NCBI RefSeq assembly: GCF_001640025.1
Contig: NC_031673.1
Coordinates: forward strand, 1,116,001-1,180,000
Length of the DNA: 64,000 nt
Direction of reading: 5' to 3'
DNA from: Sugiyamaella lignohabitans
Lineage: Eukaryota > Ascomycota > Dipodascomycetes > Dipodascales > Trichomonascaceae
Below the pieces are notes generated by a model, which saw only the letters and a list, made by a program, of their open reading frames with translations, had not been told where the DNA came from and did no database searches. This document shows, piece after piece, positions 29,796 to 39,836 of this stretch (position 1 is the first letter of the stretch; each line of letters opens with the position of its first letter). The translations under genes were made by a program, and so were the position numbers.

Positions 29796-31507
29796 TTATG
29801 CAATCCACATCCAGACCTTCTCTAGAGCGTTCCGTGGCACACGTTCAGGACATGAGCGTTCGTATGCCTCACATTCGGACAATCCAGATGTAACATCTAC
29901 TTCTGAAGTTGGAGTGAACCATCTCCACCGTCTGTAGTAGATTTTGTGTCCTAAGTATAGTACAACGAAAATCGGCAGTGTGATATAGGCGGCGACAAAG
30001 TCGGCTCCTGTGAATGAACCTCCAACAAAAACTGTGAATCCATTGGTGATGGTAATGATGACAAGCAGTACCAAGGCAACCCATGTGGTATATGGTTGGA
30101 AGGCGGTCTTAAAAGGTAGAGTGTCTAGGATATTGTTGAAAGCCATGGCCCTGCGGAATCTGAGGTAAGTGATGAGAATACAGATCCAGGCAATGAATCC
30201 TGCAATAGTGGACAAGTTCGTGAACCAGGTGAATACGTTAGCTGAAGAGGCCGAAGCATTCAGGAAACCCAAACAGCCAATTGCCGAAACGGCCAATAGT
30301 GCAACGTATGGTACACCTTTTCTGTTACAGTAACGGAAAACTTTAGGAGCTTTGCCTTGTAAACTCAATGAGTACAAGGATCTGGATCCAGCAAACAAAA
30401 ATGAATTGGCAGCAGACCATGCGGAGGTGAGAATAGCAGCATTGATGATATGGTTAAGAATAGGAATTCCAGCATTTTGAATACCAATAACAAAGGGAGA
30501 GGCAGCAGCATTGGCTACACCACTGGAGACAGCATTCAAAAGCCTAGGATCAGAAGACGACACAATACATCCAATAACAAGAACTGAGAACACATAGAAG
30601 AACACAAGACGGTAAATAAATCTCTTGGTAGCTTTGGGGGTGTTTCTCCTAGGGGCCTCAGCTTCACCACTAGCAATAGTGATCAACTCAGGACTCATGA
30701 TCACACTATAACCGGCTCGGACTACAGAATTCCAGAACCCACAGAACCGGCCAGCGGCTCCTCCAACAATATAGGGTCTAAATGCATTACCGTCCTTCCA
30801 GTAACGAAATCCAAGACGATCATGATTTGGACCGCCTCCAAAGAACAGAACTACACCTACAATCATCAAACCGAGAATAGTGATGATTTTAATCGATGCA
30901 AACCAAAACTCAGCTTCGCCGTAAACCTCAACAGCAAACACATTCAACAGCACAACTGTTCCCAATATGATTGCTATCCATGCTGCTGTTGGCACCCTAT
31001 CGGTCCCTAAGAGGTTAGTTAGAAAGGAAGCATAACAGAGATATCATCAACCTAGGACTTACAATATTCAACTACAATGGCGCCGGCAACACATTCTGAT
31101 GGTACTAGTAATGCAAACGAGTAGACATAGATATAGTTGGCAGCAAAACTGAGATCAGGGCATGCGTATCTACCAATCATCAGTCCAGGAGAATTTCCCT
31201 TGACAGGCAGATAAGTAGTCATTTCTCCAAGCGTGTTGTTCACGCTCCAGATGACAAAACTCATTAAAATATATGCACACAATAAACTTCCAGGACCATT
31301 TTGAAGAATAGCTCCTGATCCCACAAACAGACCAGTACCTATACAACCACCCAGAGCTATAAACTGAACATGCCTTGATTTCAAAGACCGCTCAGTTTGT
31401 CCGAATTTATTGTCTTCAGTTATAAGTACATCGTCCTCCTTGGGAATCACAGATACATCGTCTCCGTAGTACTCAACGTTCAGTTTTTTCTCATTTGCTT
31501 TTGACAT
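29796..31507 (-). CDS. Amino-acid permease (YAT family), two exons
   Basis: A plasma-membrane amino acid/proton symporter of the yeast amino-acid transporter family (APC superfamily). Exon 1 (31507-31063) and exon 2 (31006-29796) are joined across a 56-base intron (31062-31007; GTAAGT, branch AACTAAC, acceptor TTAG). The split codon gives EYW followed by TDRVPTAAW, as expected. The product has 551 residues and about 12 membrane helices. Signatures: LKSRHVQFIALGGCIGTGLF in helix 1 and GEMTTYLPVKG in the family position, GFWNSVVRAGYSV, and SAWSAANSFLFAGSRSLYSL in helix 8. The closest types I recall are Put4/Gap1-like permeases; substrate is not certain. Inverted GATAAG sites lie 430 bases upstream. 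Confidence 0.9.
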
Positions 31508-31933
31508 GATGACCAGTTGACGAGATCAAGATCTGGGGTACATCAGGGGAAGTCAGTTTTCAGATACATAATCATATATTTATATATGGAAACCCAGATC
31601 AAGAAATCCAACTGAAAGGAAAAAGTAATGTGACAGGACTATTCATTTGCTCTACTCTGCTTGGATAATTAAGTTAATATCATAAAAAGCAACTGCAATA
31701 CATGATACCATCTTGGCGAAACAAGTTAGGATGTACAAGCAGATCGTGACGTGGAAAATCCAATATTCTTGAATTACTGGCTGATAGTACCGACCAGTTT
31801 CAGTTGATGCTGGTCATGATTTTATCCTCTCACCGGTTTGGGCAAATATTTCGAACATCAGTTGGCAACTCACTTTTATCTGCAAACTCTATTCCGCCAA
31901 TCAGCCAACCGCTTTATCAAACGAACTTGGGTT

Positions 31934-31955
31934 CTTATCTTCTTGACAAGATAAG
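31934..31955. promoter_or_regulatory. Inverted pair of GATAAG sites
   Basis: CTTATC (31934-31939) and GATAAG (31950-31955) face each other, flanked by TT and AA so the pair is nearly palindromic. It lies about 430 bases upstream of the amino-acid permease. GATAAG pairs are typical of nitrogen catabolite control. Two further overlapping GATAAG words lie at 32649-32659. Confidence 0.5.
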
Positions 31956-32357
31956 GATTATTCTATATATGTTACAATGCAAAATACATAGTAAGAAATT
32001 TATTTGACCATACAGAATTTTTTTTATTATATTCGACAATTCAGAAACCATGCCACTTTGAAGACGATTGACTCATTTCCACTGTTTCACTGCCTGGTGG
32101 GGGTAACGAGTGGGTACGGGTTTGACCCCGCTATGAAGCTTCGACCCGCATGCATTCGGAATATCTATATTACTACGAGAGCAAAGTGCCGGATGATCAC
32201 TAGTTACCTGAACAGTTGAAGAAGGGCTCTATTGTAGAGGGGTGGAAAAAATATTAGTGGAGGAGAAAAAAAAACGGTTAATCACGGTTAAGGACGTGCT
32301 AGTTAAACTTGCCTAGTATATGGATGCATGACTTGAATGTTATGCTAACGCCAAAGT

Positions 32358-32690
32358 AAAAAAAAAAAATCCTAAAGTGTATTGGGAAGAGTCCCACTAA
32401 CTGGAGTGGGTACCGAAGAAAAGCCGGTGAGGTTTTTCTGTCGGACGACCTCTGATACTCTGCAGCAGCCGCTTAACCGACAGGAGACCATTGAGATCAT
32501 TGCCAGATGAGTAACTGCATGCGATGCCGCCTAACTTGACCAGGCCTAAAGCGTTCAAGGGGCGATGTAAGCTTGGCCCTGCAGCATGGAAAAACTCTCG
32601 AAACCCCTGTAAAAACTGGTGGCCGTCTTTTACACGGCCCCGCGGCAAGATAAGATAAGCCTCCTAAGCGGGGTACATTATCAGGACCAG
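32358..32690 (-). ncRNA. Candidate structured Pol III RNA of unknown class
   Basis: A GC-rich island of about 300 bases in AT-rich DNA, without an open frame. It has many exact short stems: CCCACT/AGTGGG (32393-32410), CTGTCGG/CCGACAG (32438-32444 with 32477-32483), GAGGT/ACCTC (32429-32433 with 32448-32452), GGCCGT/ACGGCC (32621-32639) and CCCCGC/GCGGGG (32638-32673). The second and third interlock as an H-type pseudoknot. On the minus strand the island ends at a run of 12 T (32369-32358), a good Pol III terminator, which sets the likely direction. I looked for SRP, RNase P, MRP, U5 and U3 signatures and did not find a convincing one. The 83-codon frame here is chance. Confidence 0.45.
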
Positions 32691-33417
32691 GAATGTCTCT
32701 GAATTAAGTGGGCAATAGACCAAACAATAACAAATGTTAGGATGAATACTTTACCTAAAAACAATAAAATAAAAAGGAATAAAAAAACAAAAAAAATTTG
32801 CAGGTCCTGGCGATATCCTGGGGTTTGGCGATTAGGCAGCTCATGACCTGGACCTCGATTCGGGGCGAGCGAGGAACATGTTTCGATTTAATTCCTGAAA
32901 TTGGTTAATGAAGGTCAAACAAAGTGGAGGGACTAAGATTCGTTTATTCATTATATAAGCTGTGCTTTAGAAGCCTCGTAGAACAACTGTACTACATAGC
33001 CAAGCTTTAGCTAGTCTATACTCAGTATAGAATGGCTATCGACATGTAACGGGATTAGAAATTCGAAAACATTACGCGAGCAGGACACAGGACAGCCTAT
33101 TAGCAAATTATTATTATTATCACCTATACACGCTTAAACACGCTCAAATGAATTTAAAACGGATACCTGACACAAATGTTAAGATAACTTTTTGCCTGAA
33201 GACAATTTCCACGGCTGTATCGGATGTATGAGTACTCAACAGTGTAGATAGACACATAGATAACTACTATATCGCTTATAAAGTTGAAACCGACCGGTAA
33301 TCGAAACCTTAAAAGAGATTGATTATCTTAGCTTGGTTCTTCAGTTTAAAACATGTTCCAATGGTTTCATATTTATGAACCACCTCCAGCACTGTGAGCA
33401 GGAGGGCCAACAACGAA
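32691..33417. other. Intergenic before the secreted-protein pseudogene
   Basis: AT-rich sequence with A-runs; no gene seen. The TATAAAA at its right edge belongs to the pseudogene. Confidence 0.6.
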
Positions 33418-33424
33418 TATAAAA
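33418..33424 (+). promoter_or_regulatory. TATA box of the secreted-protein pseudogene
   Basis: TATAAAA lies 130 bases before the ATG at 33554. It is followed by a C/T-rich leader (CTTCTTTTTCTCCACTCTC), the look of a highly expressed yeast promoter. Confidence 0.5.
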
Positions 33425-33553
33425 TGAAGGCCAAATTCCAAGAAACAGCTTCTTTTTCTCCACTCTCTACTCATCCCACTTCAGTCATTCATTACATATA
33501 ACCAACTTTGAAACACTTTTTCGCTCATTCAAAACATCATCTCTCTAACTAAA

Positions 33554-34524
33554 ATGGTCTCCTACAGATTTATTTGTGCTACTTTGATTGCCATCAGCGC
33601 TGCAAATGCTGCATCGCTTCCTCAATAGGCTCTTCTCGATGGTGTTTAAAGTGGTATGACCAACTACAGACAGACTGTCGATACCCTTACCAGACAGCTT
33701 CAGTCGGGGGATTTCCATTCTTCCGCAGACACCATTGCCGCTGTTATCACTGGTCTTGACTCTCAAATTGATAATGCCATTGGAACAGTCTCTGATGCGC
33801 TTGATCCGTTCACCTTTGGTGTTCCAAGGCTGTGGGCAATGTCCTTCTTGGCCCATCTGTTCAATCGGTTACCAATGGAGCTGAGGTCGTTCTGTCCAAC
33901 ATCATTGGCGGGCCAATTGACATGATTACTGCACCCATTGTTGCTAGCTTGACAGGAAACATCAGAAGACTAGTTCAAGAGAGCGAGAAGTACAATATTG
34001 ATACCAGCAGACTGGTTTACCTCGCATCCCAGCTTCAAGGACACCTTCCCAGAAAAGCAAGAGAGATGATGTGTCTTTGGCCACTCGTCAGTTTGCACTC
34101 TTGGACGGCGTTGAAAGTGGAGTCATCAACTTCAGACAGACTGTTGAGACCTTGACAAGACAGTTGGAAAATGGTGATTTCCATGGATCTGCTGATGCCA
34201 TTACCGCCGTCATCACCGGTCTTGATTCCCAGATTGACAATGCCATTGGCACTGTGTCTAATGCATTGGCACCTTTTACCTTTGGTATTTCCAAAGCTAT
34301 TGGAAACGTTCTCCTCGGGCCATTCGTCCAATCAGTCACTAATGGTGCCGAAGTATTTCCAACCTCATCGGTGGCCCTATTGACATGATCAGTGCACCTG
34401 TTGTGGCTAGCTTGACAGGAAACATTGGTAAGCTTGTTCAGCAAGCCGAGAAGTACAATATTAATACTTCGAGACTCTCGATATTAATAGCCAACTTCAA
34501 GAACACCTTCCCAAGAGTGCTTGA
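33554..34524 (+). pseudogene. Secreted protein with two tandem modules, inactivated
   Basis: It starts with a signal peptide (MVSYRFICATLIAISAANA). Two copies of a module of about 175 residues follow. Copy 1 (about 33626-34060) and copy 2 (about 34090-34524) share LLDGV, RQTV(D/E)TLTRQL, VITGLDSQIDNAIGTVS, and ASLTGNI. Copy 1 has TAG at codon 25 (33626-33628), TAA a few codons later where copy 2 has GAA, and a one-base deletion near 33821. The frame breaks again where copy 1 meets copy 2. Copy 2 has a four-base deletion near 34350 and another shift before the ancestral end SQLQ-HLPK. No splicing pattern restores it. The helical modules are loosely like fungal hydrophobic-surface-binding proteins, but I cannot assign the family. 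Confidence 0.75.
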
Positions 34525-34660
34525 GCACACTTTCCCCAGTACTAGTAGATATGTCAGTTATCGTCGATATAAACCAGATAAAATGTGCCCACTATAAGAA
34601 ATAAAAGAAAAATTCTTCACTCAAAGATTTAGCGCACATAATAAATCCTTATACCAACCA

Positions 34661-35485
34661 TCATGAATCACGACTTGAAGAGTCGGATTTGAAGAATGAA
34701 GCAGCTTGTAATGCCTTAAGCACATCTTGTTCTGTTTTTTTCTCAACGTGAGAAATCACCTGCACTCCACTTGATTCAAGTGCACGGCGAGAAAACTGGT
34801 CAATGTACACTTCTCGTGGAATACTGGCAGGAGATTTTCGAAGGGGCCGACTTTTGTACAATTGCTCGGTTTGCTCCAATTTAGAGATTAGTCCAATAGA
34901 TTGAGAAGATAGGAAAAGAATCGTATCCTTAAGTTGCTGACTAGATGGAGGAGAAGCAGATAGAAACGGGTAGTTCGTTTTGAGGTTTTGAAATGTATCT
35001 AGCTCCTGTAAAGTCTGCTGGTGTTTCTGTTTCAGGGCGGCGTTTAGTTGCGTTTCAAAATAGAGCTGTGCTTCAAGTCTTTCAATCTCATCATCCAAGT
35101 CCGACAAAGAATCCGAGTCAACACTGGTAAAATCAATTCCACGATGATGCTTGAGACGAATCCAACCTTCAGTAATAAGATCTTCAGGGATCGTGAGGAT
35201 ATTTCGTAATGTGTAAAGCTCAAAGTTATCAAAACAGCGATCAACAATGGATTCAAGCAGAGTCTCTAGTTTGGCGGTACCTAGTTGTATATCTTGATCA
35301 GAAACCTTTTTACTAGAATTGCTCCTTGGTCCATATCGTTTCTGAAGAAACTCCTCTATTGCAAGTGTGCATTTGTACAAAATATCGTTGACCGCGTTGA
35401 TGAGTTCATCAATGAGCGCTATCGGCACATATCCAAGGTGTTCAGTCAGAATACCTGTACTCTGTGAAAAAAGCGACATTACCAA
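34661..35485 (-). CDS. MTW1: Kinetochore MIND/Mis12 complex subunit Mtw1
   Basis: A 274-residue protein matching Mtw1/Mis12. This subunit of the four-protein MIND complex links CENP-C/Mif2 at the centromere to Ndc80. The conserved head is clear: STGILTEHLGYVPIALIDEL, INAVNDILYKC, LETLLESIVDRCFDNFELY and LRNILTIPEDL. Coiled coil follows (about 125-190). The protein starts MVMSLF; the second Met (35479) may be the true start, by comparison with short N-termini in the family. It faces the pseudogene tail. An ACGCGT site lies 87 bases upstream. Confidence 0.92.
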   Translation of the reverse strand: MVMSLFSQSTGILTEHLGYVPIALIDELINAVNDILYKCTLAIEEFLQKRYGPRSNSSKKVSDQDIQLGTAKLETLLESIVDRCFDNFELYTLRNILTIPEDLITEGWIRLKHHRGIDFTSVDSDSLSDLDDEIERLEAQLYFETQLNAALKQKHQQTLQELDTFQNLKTNYPFLSASPPSSQQLKDTILFLSSQSIGLISKLEQTEQLYKSRPLRKSPASIPREVYIDQFSRRALESSGVQVISHVEKKTEQDVLKALQAASFFKSDSSSRDS

Positions 35486-35571
35486 ATATTTATTTATACC
35501 ACATGAAGGGAAGTTCCTAATAGACCCACCAATATAATTATCTGTTTAGATGTAAACAGTGATCGTCGTGA

Positions 35572-35577
35572 ACGCGT
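35572..35577. promoter_or_regulatory. MCB-like ACGCGT upstream of MTW1
   Basis: A perfect ACGCGT 87 bases before the start codon, at a normal promoter distance. It is the third cell-division gene in this window with this motif close upstream. Confidence 0.4.
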
Positions 35578-36241
35578 CAAGAAATGCCCTGCATCATATC
35601 CAGACCTCAGTTAATCAAAGATTCATGCGCCGCATGGGGAATGGCTTACGCCGCAATTGTTTTTTGAAATACTATCCGCAGCCTGAGAGCTTATAGTTAT
35701 AAATACAAACTCGCAGTAAGGGACATTATAGAAGACTGTTAGCTTCTAAGTAATTAAAAATTATCATCTGGCTATTTAATCCATCTCACCTATATTCCTC
35801 CCTTTGTCCCAAGCCTAACCCTTCTTCTTATTGATTATATACCAGCTCTCGGTTCAACTCTATACATATATTGCGACTTATCCGTCTGATGATGCCCCCC
35901 TTTTAGATAGTATAATATCTGTAATATTGTCCTAGCTGCCGCGAAAGATGCTCTCACGGTGCCAAACCGAGGGTACACCACGACCAAATCGGTCCCTGCA
36001 TATTGCAGATACAGGTCATGTGATACGACTGCTACATTTCATTGTTCCAGATTACCTAATTAGGAAATAAACCGTCTTGTTCTAGAATGTACACTCAAAG
36101 TGCTTGAAAAGTTTCAACACTTCACCGTTATTCGGACTTGCAGTATTGTTGAAACCCACAACACATTAAGGACCGAGCGGAATCTCAATCCATTACAAAT
36201 ATCCTGTCGAGGAAGTCCAAATAAGTTAAAAAAAATTAAGA
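35578..36241. other. Divergent promoter region MTW1/RPS12
   Basis: No gene seen. The right half is the RPS12 promoter and leader; I recognise no certain ribosomal-protein gene element. Confidence 0.5.
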
Positions 36242-36941
36242 ATGGTAAGTTGGACTCTACTTTCGTTGGTTGACTGGAACAGATTTCATCTCAGGTAGAA
36301 GTTGTTGGTGGTAAATGTAGATATGAGAGTTAGATCATGAACGGTGTTGCTACTAATTCAATATTACACATCTCCTCATACTACGCAATAGCTTGTCCTA
36401 ACTTAGTCCATGAAATCTCGACCTAGTTAACATTCGATTGAAACCCAGTCAAATCTTTGATGTTGGATTACCCTTAATAAGGAATATTACTAACAATTAC
36501 CAGTCTGACATCGAGGAAGTTAACGCTGTCGAGGAGGTTGAAGTTGCTGCTGAAACCGCTGCTCCCGGAGGAATCTCCATTGAAGATGCTCTCCGTGGTG
36601 TCCTCAAGAACGCTTTGATCCACGACGGTCTTGCTCGTGGTCTCCGTGAGGCTTCCAAGGCTCTTTCTGCCGGCCAAGCCCATATGGCTGTTCTTTGCGA
36701 CTCTGTGACTGAGGAGTCTTACATTCGCCTTGTCGAGGCTCTCTGTAACGAGCCTGAGACCAAGATCCCTCTTATCAAGGTTTCTGATGCCAAGAAGCTC
36801 GGTGAGTGGGCTGGTCTCTGCCAACTCGACAGAGAGGGTAATGCCCGCAAGGTCGTTGGCTGCTCTTGTGTCGTTGTTAAGGACTGGGGTGTCGACTCTG
36901 CTGAGCGTGACACTCTCCTTAACTACTTCGCTTCCCAATAA
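36242..36941 (+). CDS. RPS12: 40S ribosomal protein eS12, intron right after ATG
   Basis: The first coding exon is only ATG (36242-36244). The intron is 36245-36503 (GTAAGT, branch TACTAAC at 36488-36494, acceptor CAG). Exon 2 (36504-36941) starts [13 protein letters not shown]. The product has 146 residues; yeast Rps12 has 143. Core motifs: [69 protein letters not shown]. eS12 sits in the beak of the small subunit. Codon use is strongly biased, as expected. A reading that starts at 36438 inside the intron is an artefact. Confidence 0.96.
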
Positions 36942-37278
36942 GCGGTTTGTAATGTGGTCTCATTAGCTTGTGATCGTATAAAACTGTAAATACATTGTTG
37001 AGTAGCATATATTGTTTGTCTTGAAGCAGATGTCCAAGTTCCTCGGGGGCTTGGGGCTCTATGTGAAGAATCTCGATCTCTTGTTTGTTAAGTTGTATTG
37101 AATAATTAACGATCCGATACCTCGTAGCAGGAGATTGTAAGCCTGGGACAGAGTCCCAACTTACAGGGGTGAAGGCTTGAAAACTCAAGAGTCTTCTTAA
37201 ATAGTGAAAAATTATAAATAAAATACAGGTTCGGTTGTCATGCAGTGTGTGGATGGGAGGGCGATGATAATGGTAAGG
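36942..37278. other. Intergenic between convergent RPS12 and RPA43
   Basis: 337 bases of 3' flank. An antisense 89-codon frame here has no family and is left out. Confidence 0.6.
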
Positions 37279-38337
37279 TTAATTGGAGTCATCGCCAGTG
37301 TTCGGGGACTGGCTGCTAGCCTCTAAGTCGTCAACAAAGGTGACATGCTTAGCTTTTGGAACGCCATGGACTTGGATATCATCTTCAGTTTTTCTGTAGG
37401 GCTGGGTGAGGTCTTCCTTCACTGCGCCTGGTTTAAGTAGTGAACCTTGTACTGAGACTGTTCTACCAGATACGTTGAAAACTCTCACAGTAAAGTTAAG
37501 CTTACCATCGACACGCAGTCCGTTGCCATCGACCCAGTATCCCAGCGAACGCGGTGGGCTCACTAGGGCTCCTTTGCTAGCTTTACTTGTGCCACTATTT
37601 TCAGCACTTGTATTAATCAATTTCTCATCATTGACCCCTTCTTCTTCTATGCCAGTTGTGGCAGCAGTAACATCTTCAGCGGACTCCTGCTCTTGGTCAT
37701 TAGGTGTGTGGTCTTCACCATCTTCTGCTTCGTCTTCTTGGTTAGGAACAAATCTCCAATCCCTGGGAATGGCATCCCTTTTGATGCTAGCGTTAAATGT
37801 ATCATGAATCAATAGACCAATGTGTGATGGAGATTGCATATTAATCCAGCCCTCTACAATGTCGCCAGCTCGAGGTTTCCATACTAACAGGTCCACATTG
37901 ATCCACATGAATGCAAATGGACTATCATACATGATTTTAGCCACGGCGATGGGGCCGGACTCGTCAGTTTCACCATCCAAGTCATCAGATGGCTTGGATG
38001 AACTTTTAGCAGGTCTTTTATCTTGACCGCATAGTTCTAAATTATAATGAGCCAAAACCACCCCACCAGCCTCTGGGAAGAATGTCATCAGCAATGGGTC
38101 TAAATGTTGAGATTTTATGCCCGACACAGGATCGTTCAGATGCACAGGAGCTAAGGAAACATATAAAGACACTGATACCTTGTAGAAACACTGGCTAGGA
38201 GTAGCAATAGACGACGTGACCTCTACTACGCTTGTAGTAGTTTGTGCCGACTCATCCTCCTCCTGCCTTGGTCTTTTTGATGATTCAAGCTGCTCCACCG
38301 ACAGCTTTCTTTTCTTAGTCTCTGCTTCAGCACCCAT
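37279..38337 (-). CDS. RPA43: RNA polymerase I subunit A43
   Basis: A 352-residue subunit of RNA polymerase I, partner of A14 and the contact for Rrn3 in rDNA initiation. The N-terminal tail is basic (KKRKLSVEQLESSKRPR). The Rpb7-like tip domain has FYKVSVSLYVSLAPVHL, LDPLLMTFFPEAGGVVLAHY. The OB-type part has FAFMWINVDLLVWKPRAGDI and VEGWINMQSPSHIGLLIHDTFNASI. An acidic loop and a C-terminal beta segment (LGYWVDGNGLRVDG, LNFTVRVFNVSGRTVSVQGS) complete the family pattern. Length is close to the yeast protein (326). Confidence 0.93.
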   Translation of the reverse strand: MGAEAETKKRKLSVEQLESSKRPRQEEDESAQTTTSVVEVTSSIATPSQCFYKVSVSLYVSLAPVHLNDPVSGIKSQHLDPLLMTFFPEAGGVVLAHYNLELCGQDKRPAKSSSKPSDDLDGETDESGPIAVAKIMYDSPFAFMWINVDLLVWKPRAGDIVEGWINMQSPSHIGLLIHDTFNASIKRDAIPRDWRFVPNQEDEAEDGEDHTPNDQEQESAEDVTAATTGIEEEGVNDEKLINTSAENSGTSKASKGALVSPPRSLGYWVDGNGLRVDGKLNFTVRVFNVSGRTVSVQGSLLKPGAVKEDLTQPYRKTEDDIQVHGVPKAKHVTFVDDLEASSQSPNTGDDSN

Positions 38338-38726
38338 GTTTCCTCTTTTTTTTTGTTTTACTTAGGACAGGATGGCAGGATATTTAATGAACGGACCCAA
38401 TGAAATAAGTGGAGGTTTGATAGTGCGATTTTGGCACTGAAACTTGCACGAATATGGGTTTCGAAAATTTCAGGGTAAGGTAGCAATAGATCAACATAAA
38501 TTTTTTTTTGGACCATATAGTGAGAGTACAGCACAGCCGTGCTCTTTGGCCAGTACATCTTCGTCATGCAGGGACCGACGATCTCTAATAGTAGTCCCTG
38601 CATTCCATTATTTCGTCTCTTCCAGCCAATATTTCTAGATCCGAGTACGTCAAGCCTAGAGAAGTGAGTCTTAAAGACTGAGATACACCCTACTCGGGAC
38701 CAGAAAACTTAATCTTCGAGATTTCG
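38338..38726. other. Intergenic between RPA43 and RAD17
   Basis: 389 bases holding the RPA43 promoter and RAD17 3' flank, both genes on the minus strand. Poly-T/A tracts, no other feature. Confidence 0.6.
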
Positions 38727-39836
38727 TTACTCTTCACTTGGCAGGAATCTAAAATCAATATAACTCTGGCAGCCAGGTTCTCCTTCACACAAAGACTGAA
38801 TTGACATAACACCAAGCGCATCGCATCGAATATTGATTCTATTGGCCAAAAACACCGTCTCGCGGATAAGATTGAATGTGGCAAATGCATAACTATTGAC
38901 AACTACCCAGTCTGGCGTTGTATCGTAATCATCTCTATCCATCACTGAATCAATGTCTCCATTGTATAATTGGCCAGGAGGAGCTACTAGAAACACTTCT
39001 AAAATCTTTCCTTCGTTGGGGAATGAGTATTCTGACTTACCAAGCTCGCCCTCACTAATAAATGTAAAATGAGGAGCAGTTTTAGCAGAAGCTCTAATCG
39101 TTATAATCGAGGTATTGATAGCGTCTAATTCTTTCAGGGCGTCTTCCATGACATTTCCTTTAAGTATAACTTTCTGAACTATCGAATTAGGATCAATAGT
39201 AATAGCATCTTGAGATTCGTCGTCGTAGTCATTTTCCATTTCTGTTTTTTCGGGATTGTCAAAAGATCCATTACGGTCATATGTGGCAAGTTCACATTTT
39301 GTCGTTACCGCGGCATTTAAACCTTGAGTGAAATAAATCATAAATGGATAGCCAGGACCCCTATACACGAAAAGGCACTGGTTACTGACAGAAATCTCAT
39401 TTAATTTACCATTGCCACCAACATTGCCATTAGCTCTCTGTCGTTCCCTTTGTGAAAAGTCTCTGCCTCCGGCAGAATTGGCCGTGTTTGTACTATTGGT
39501 CGTTTTATCAGTGGAGTCTGCAAATATCTGGAGGCATCCAGTCAGGGCACGAAGTGAGATATTGAATGTAGCTACCAATGGAGTTGCGTCACCAGCATTG
39601 ATATTATCATTAGTCTCTAATTCATTGTAAAGATCTGGACGGAATTTATAAACAGAGAATAGAGTCTCGTTCAAAAACAAATGGGCCTGGCACGATTTTG
39701 ATGCATTCTCAACCGAAATTTTCAAACCTTGATCCGAAACTGTGATTGAAGCCTCCTTTCCAGTAACACTGATAGCTTTCAGTACACGATAAATATGATG
39801 GACATGAGTTGTTGTGGCGGTAAAAAGGACATCCAT
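38727..39836 (-). CDS. RAD17: 9-1-1 checkpoint clamp subunit Rad17 (Rad1 family)
   Basis: A 369-residue PCNA-like protein of the Rad1/Rec1/Rad17 family. With Ddc1 and Mec3 it forms the 9-1-1 clamp that marks DNA damage for Mec1. Motifs: HIYRVLKAISVTGKEASITV and SDQGLKISVENASKSCQAHL at the N-terminus, LNETLFSVYKF, FNISLRALTGCLQIF, and near the C-terminus IRASAKTAPHFTFISEGELG, FPNEGKILEVF and LFNLIRETV-like LIRETVFLANRI. An Asn/Thr-rich insert (about 115-140) is a local expansion. The name follows S. cerevisiae; it is Rad1 in S. pombe and humans. Confidence 0.88.
   Translation of the reverse strand: MDVLFTATTTHVHHIYRVLKAISVTGKEASITVSDQGLKISVENASKSCQAHLFLNETLFSVYKFRPDLYNELETNDNINAGDATPLVATFNISLRALTGCLQIFADSTDKTTNSTNTANSAGGRDFSQRERQRANGNVGGNGKLNEISVSNQCLFVYRGPGYPFMIYFTQGLNAAVTTKCELATYDRNGSFDNPEKTEMENDYDDESQDAITIDPNSIVQKVILKGNVMEDALKELDAINTSIITIRASAKTAPHFTFISEGELGKSEYSFPNEGKILEVFLVAPPGQLYNGDIDSVMDRDDYDTTPDWVVVNSYAFATFNLIRETVFLANRINIRCDALGVMSIQSLCEGEPGCQSYIDFRFLPSEE

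Noticed and set aside
34035..34444. Minus-strand frames of 98 and 118 codons
   Set aside because: They are antisense to the duplicated secreted-protein pseudogene, and the plus strand has the signal peptide, TATA and repeat homology.
36919..37188. 89-codon antisense frame at the RPS12 3' end
   Set aside because: It overlaps the RPS12 stop, lies in the convergent 3' flank, and has no family similarity.
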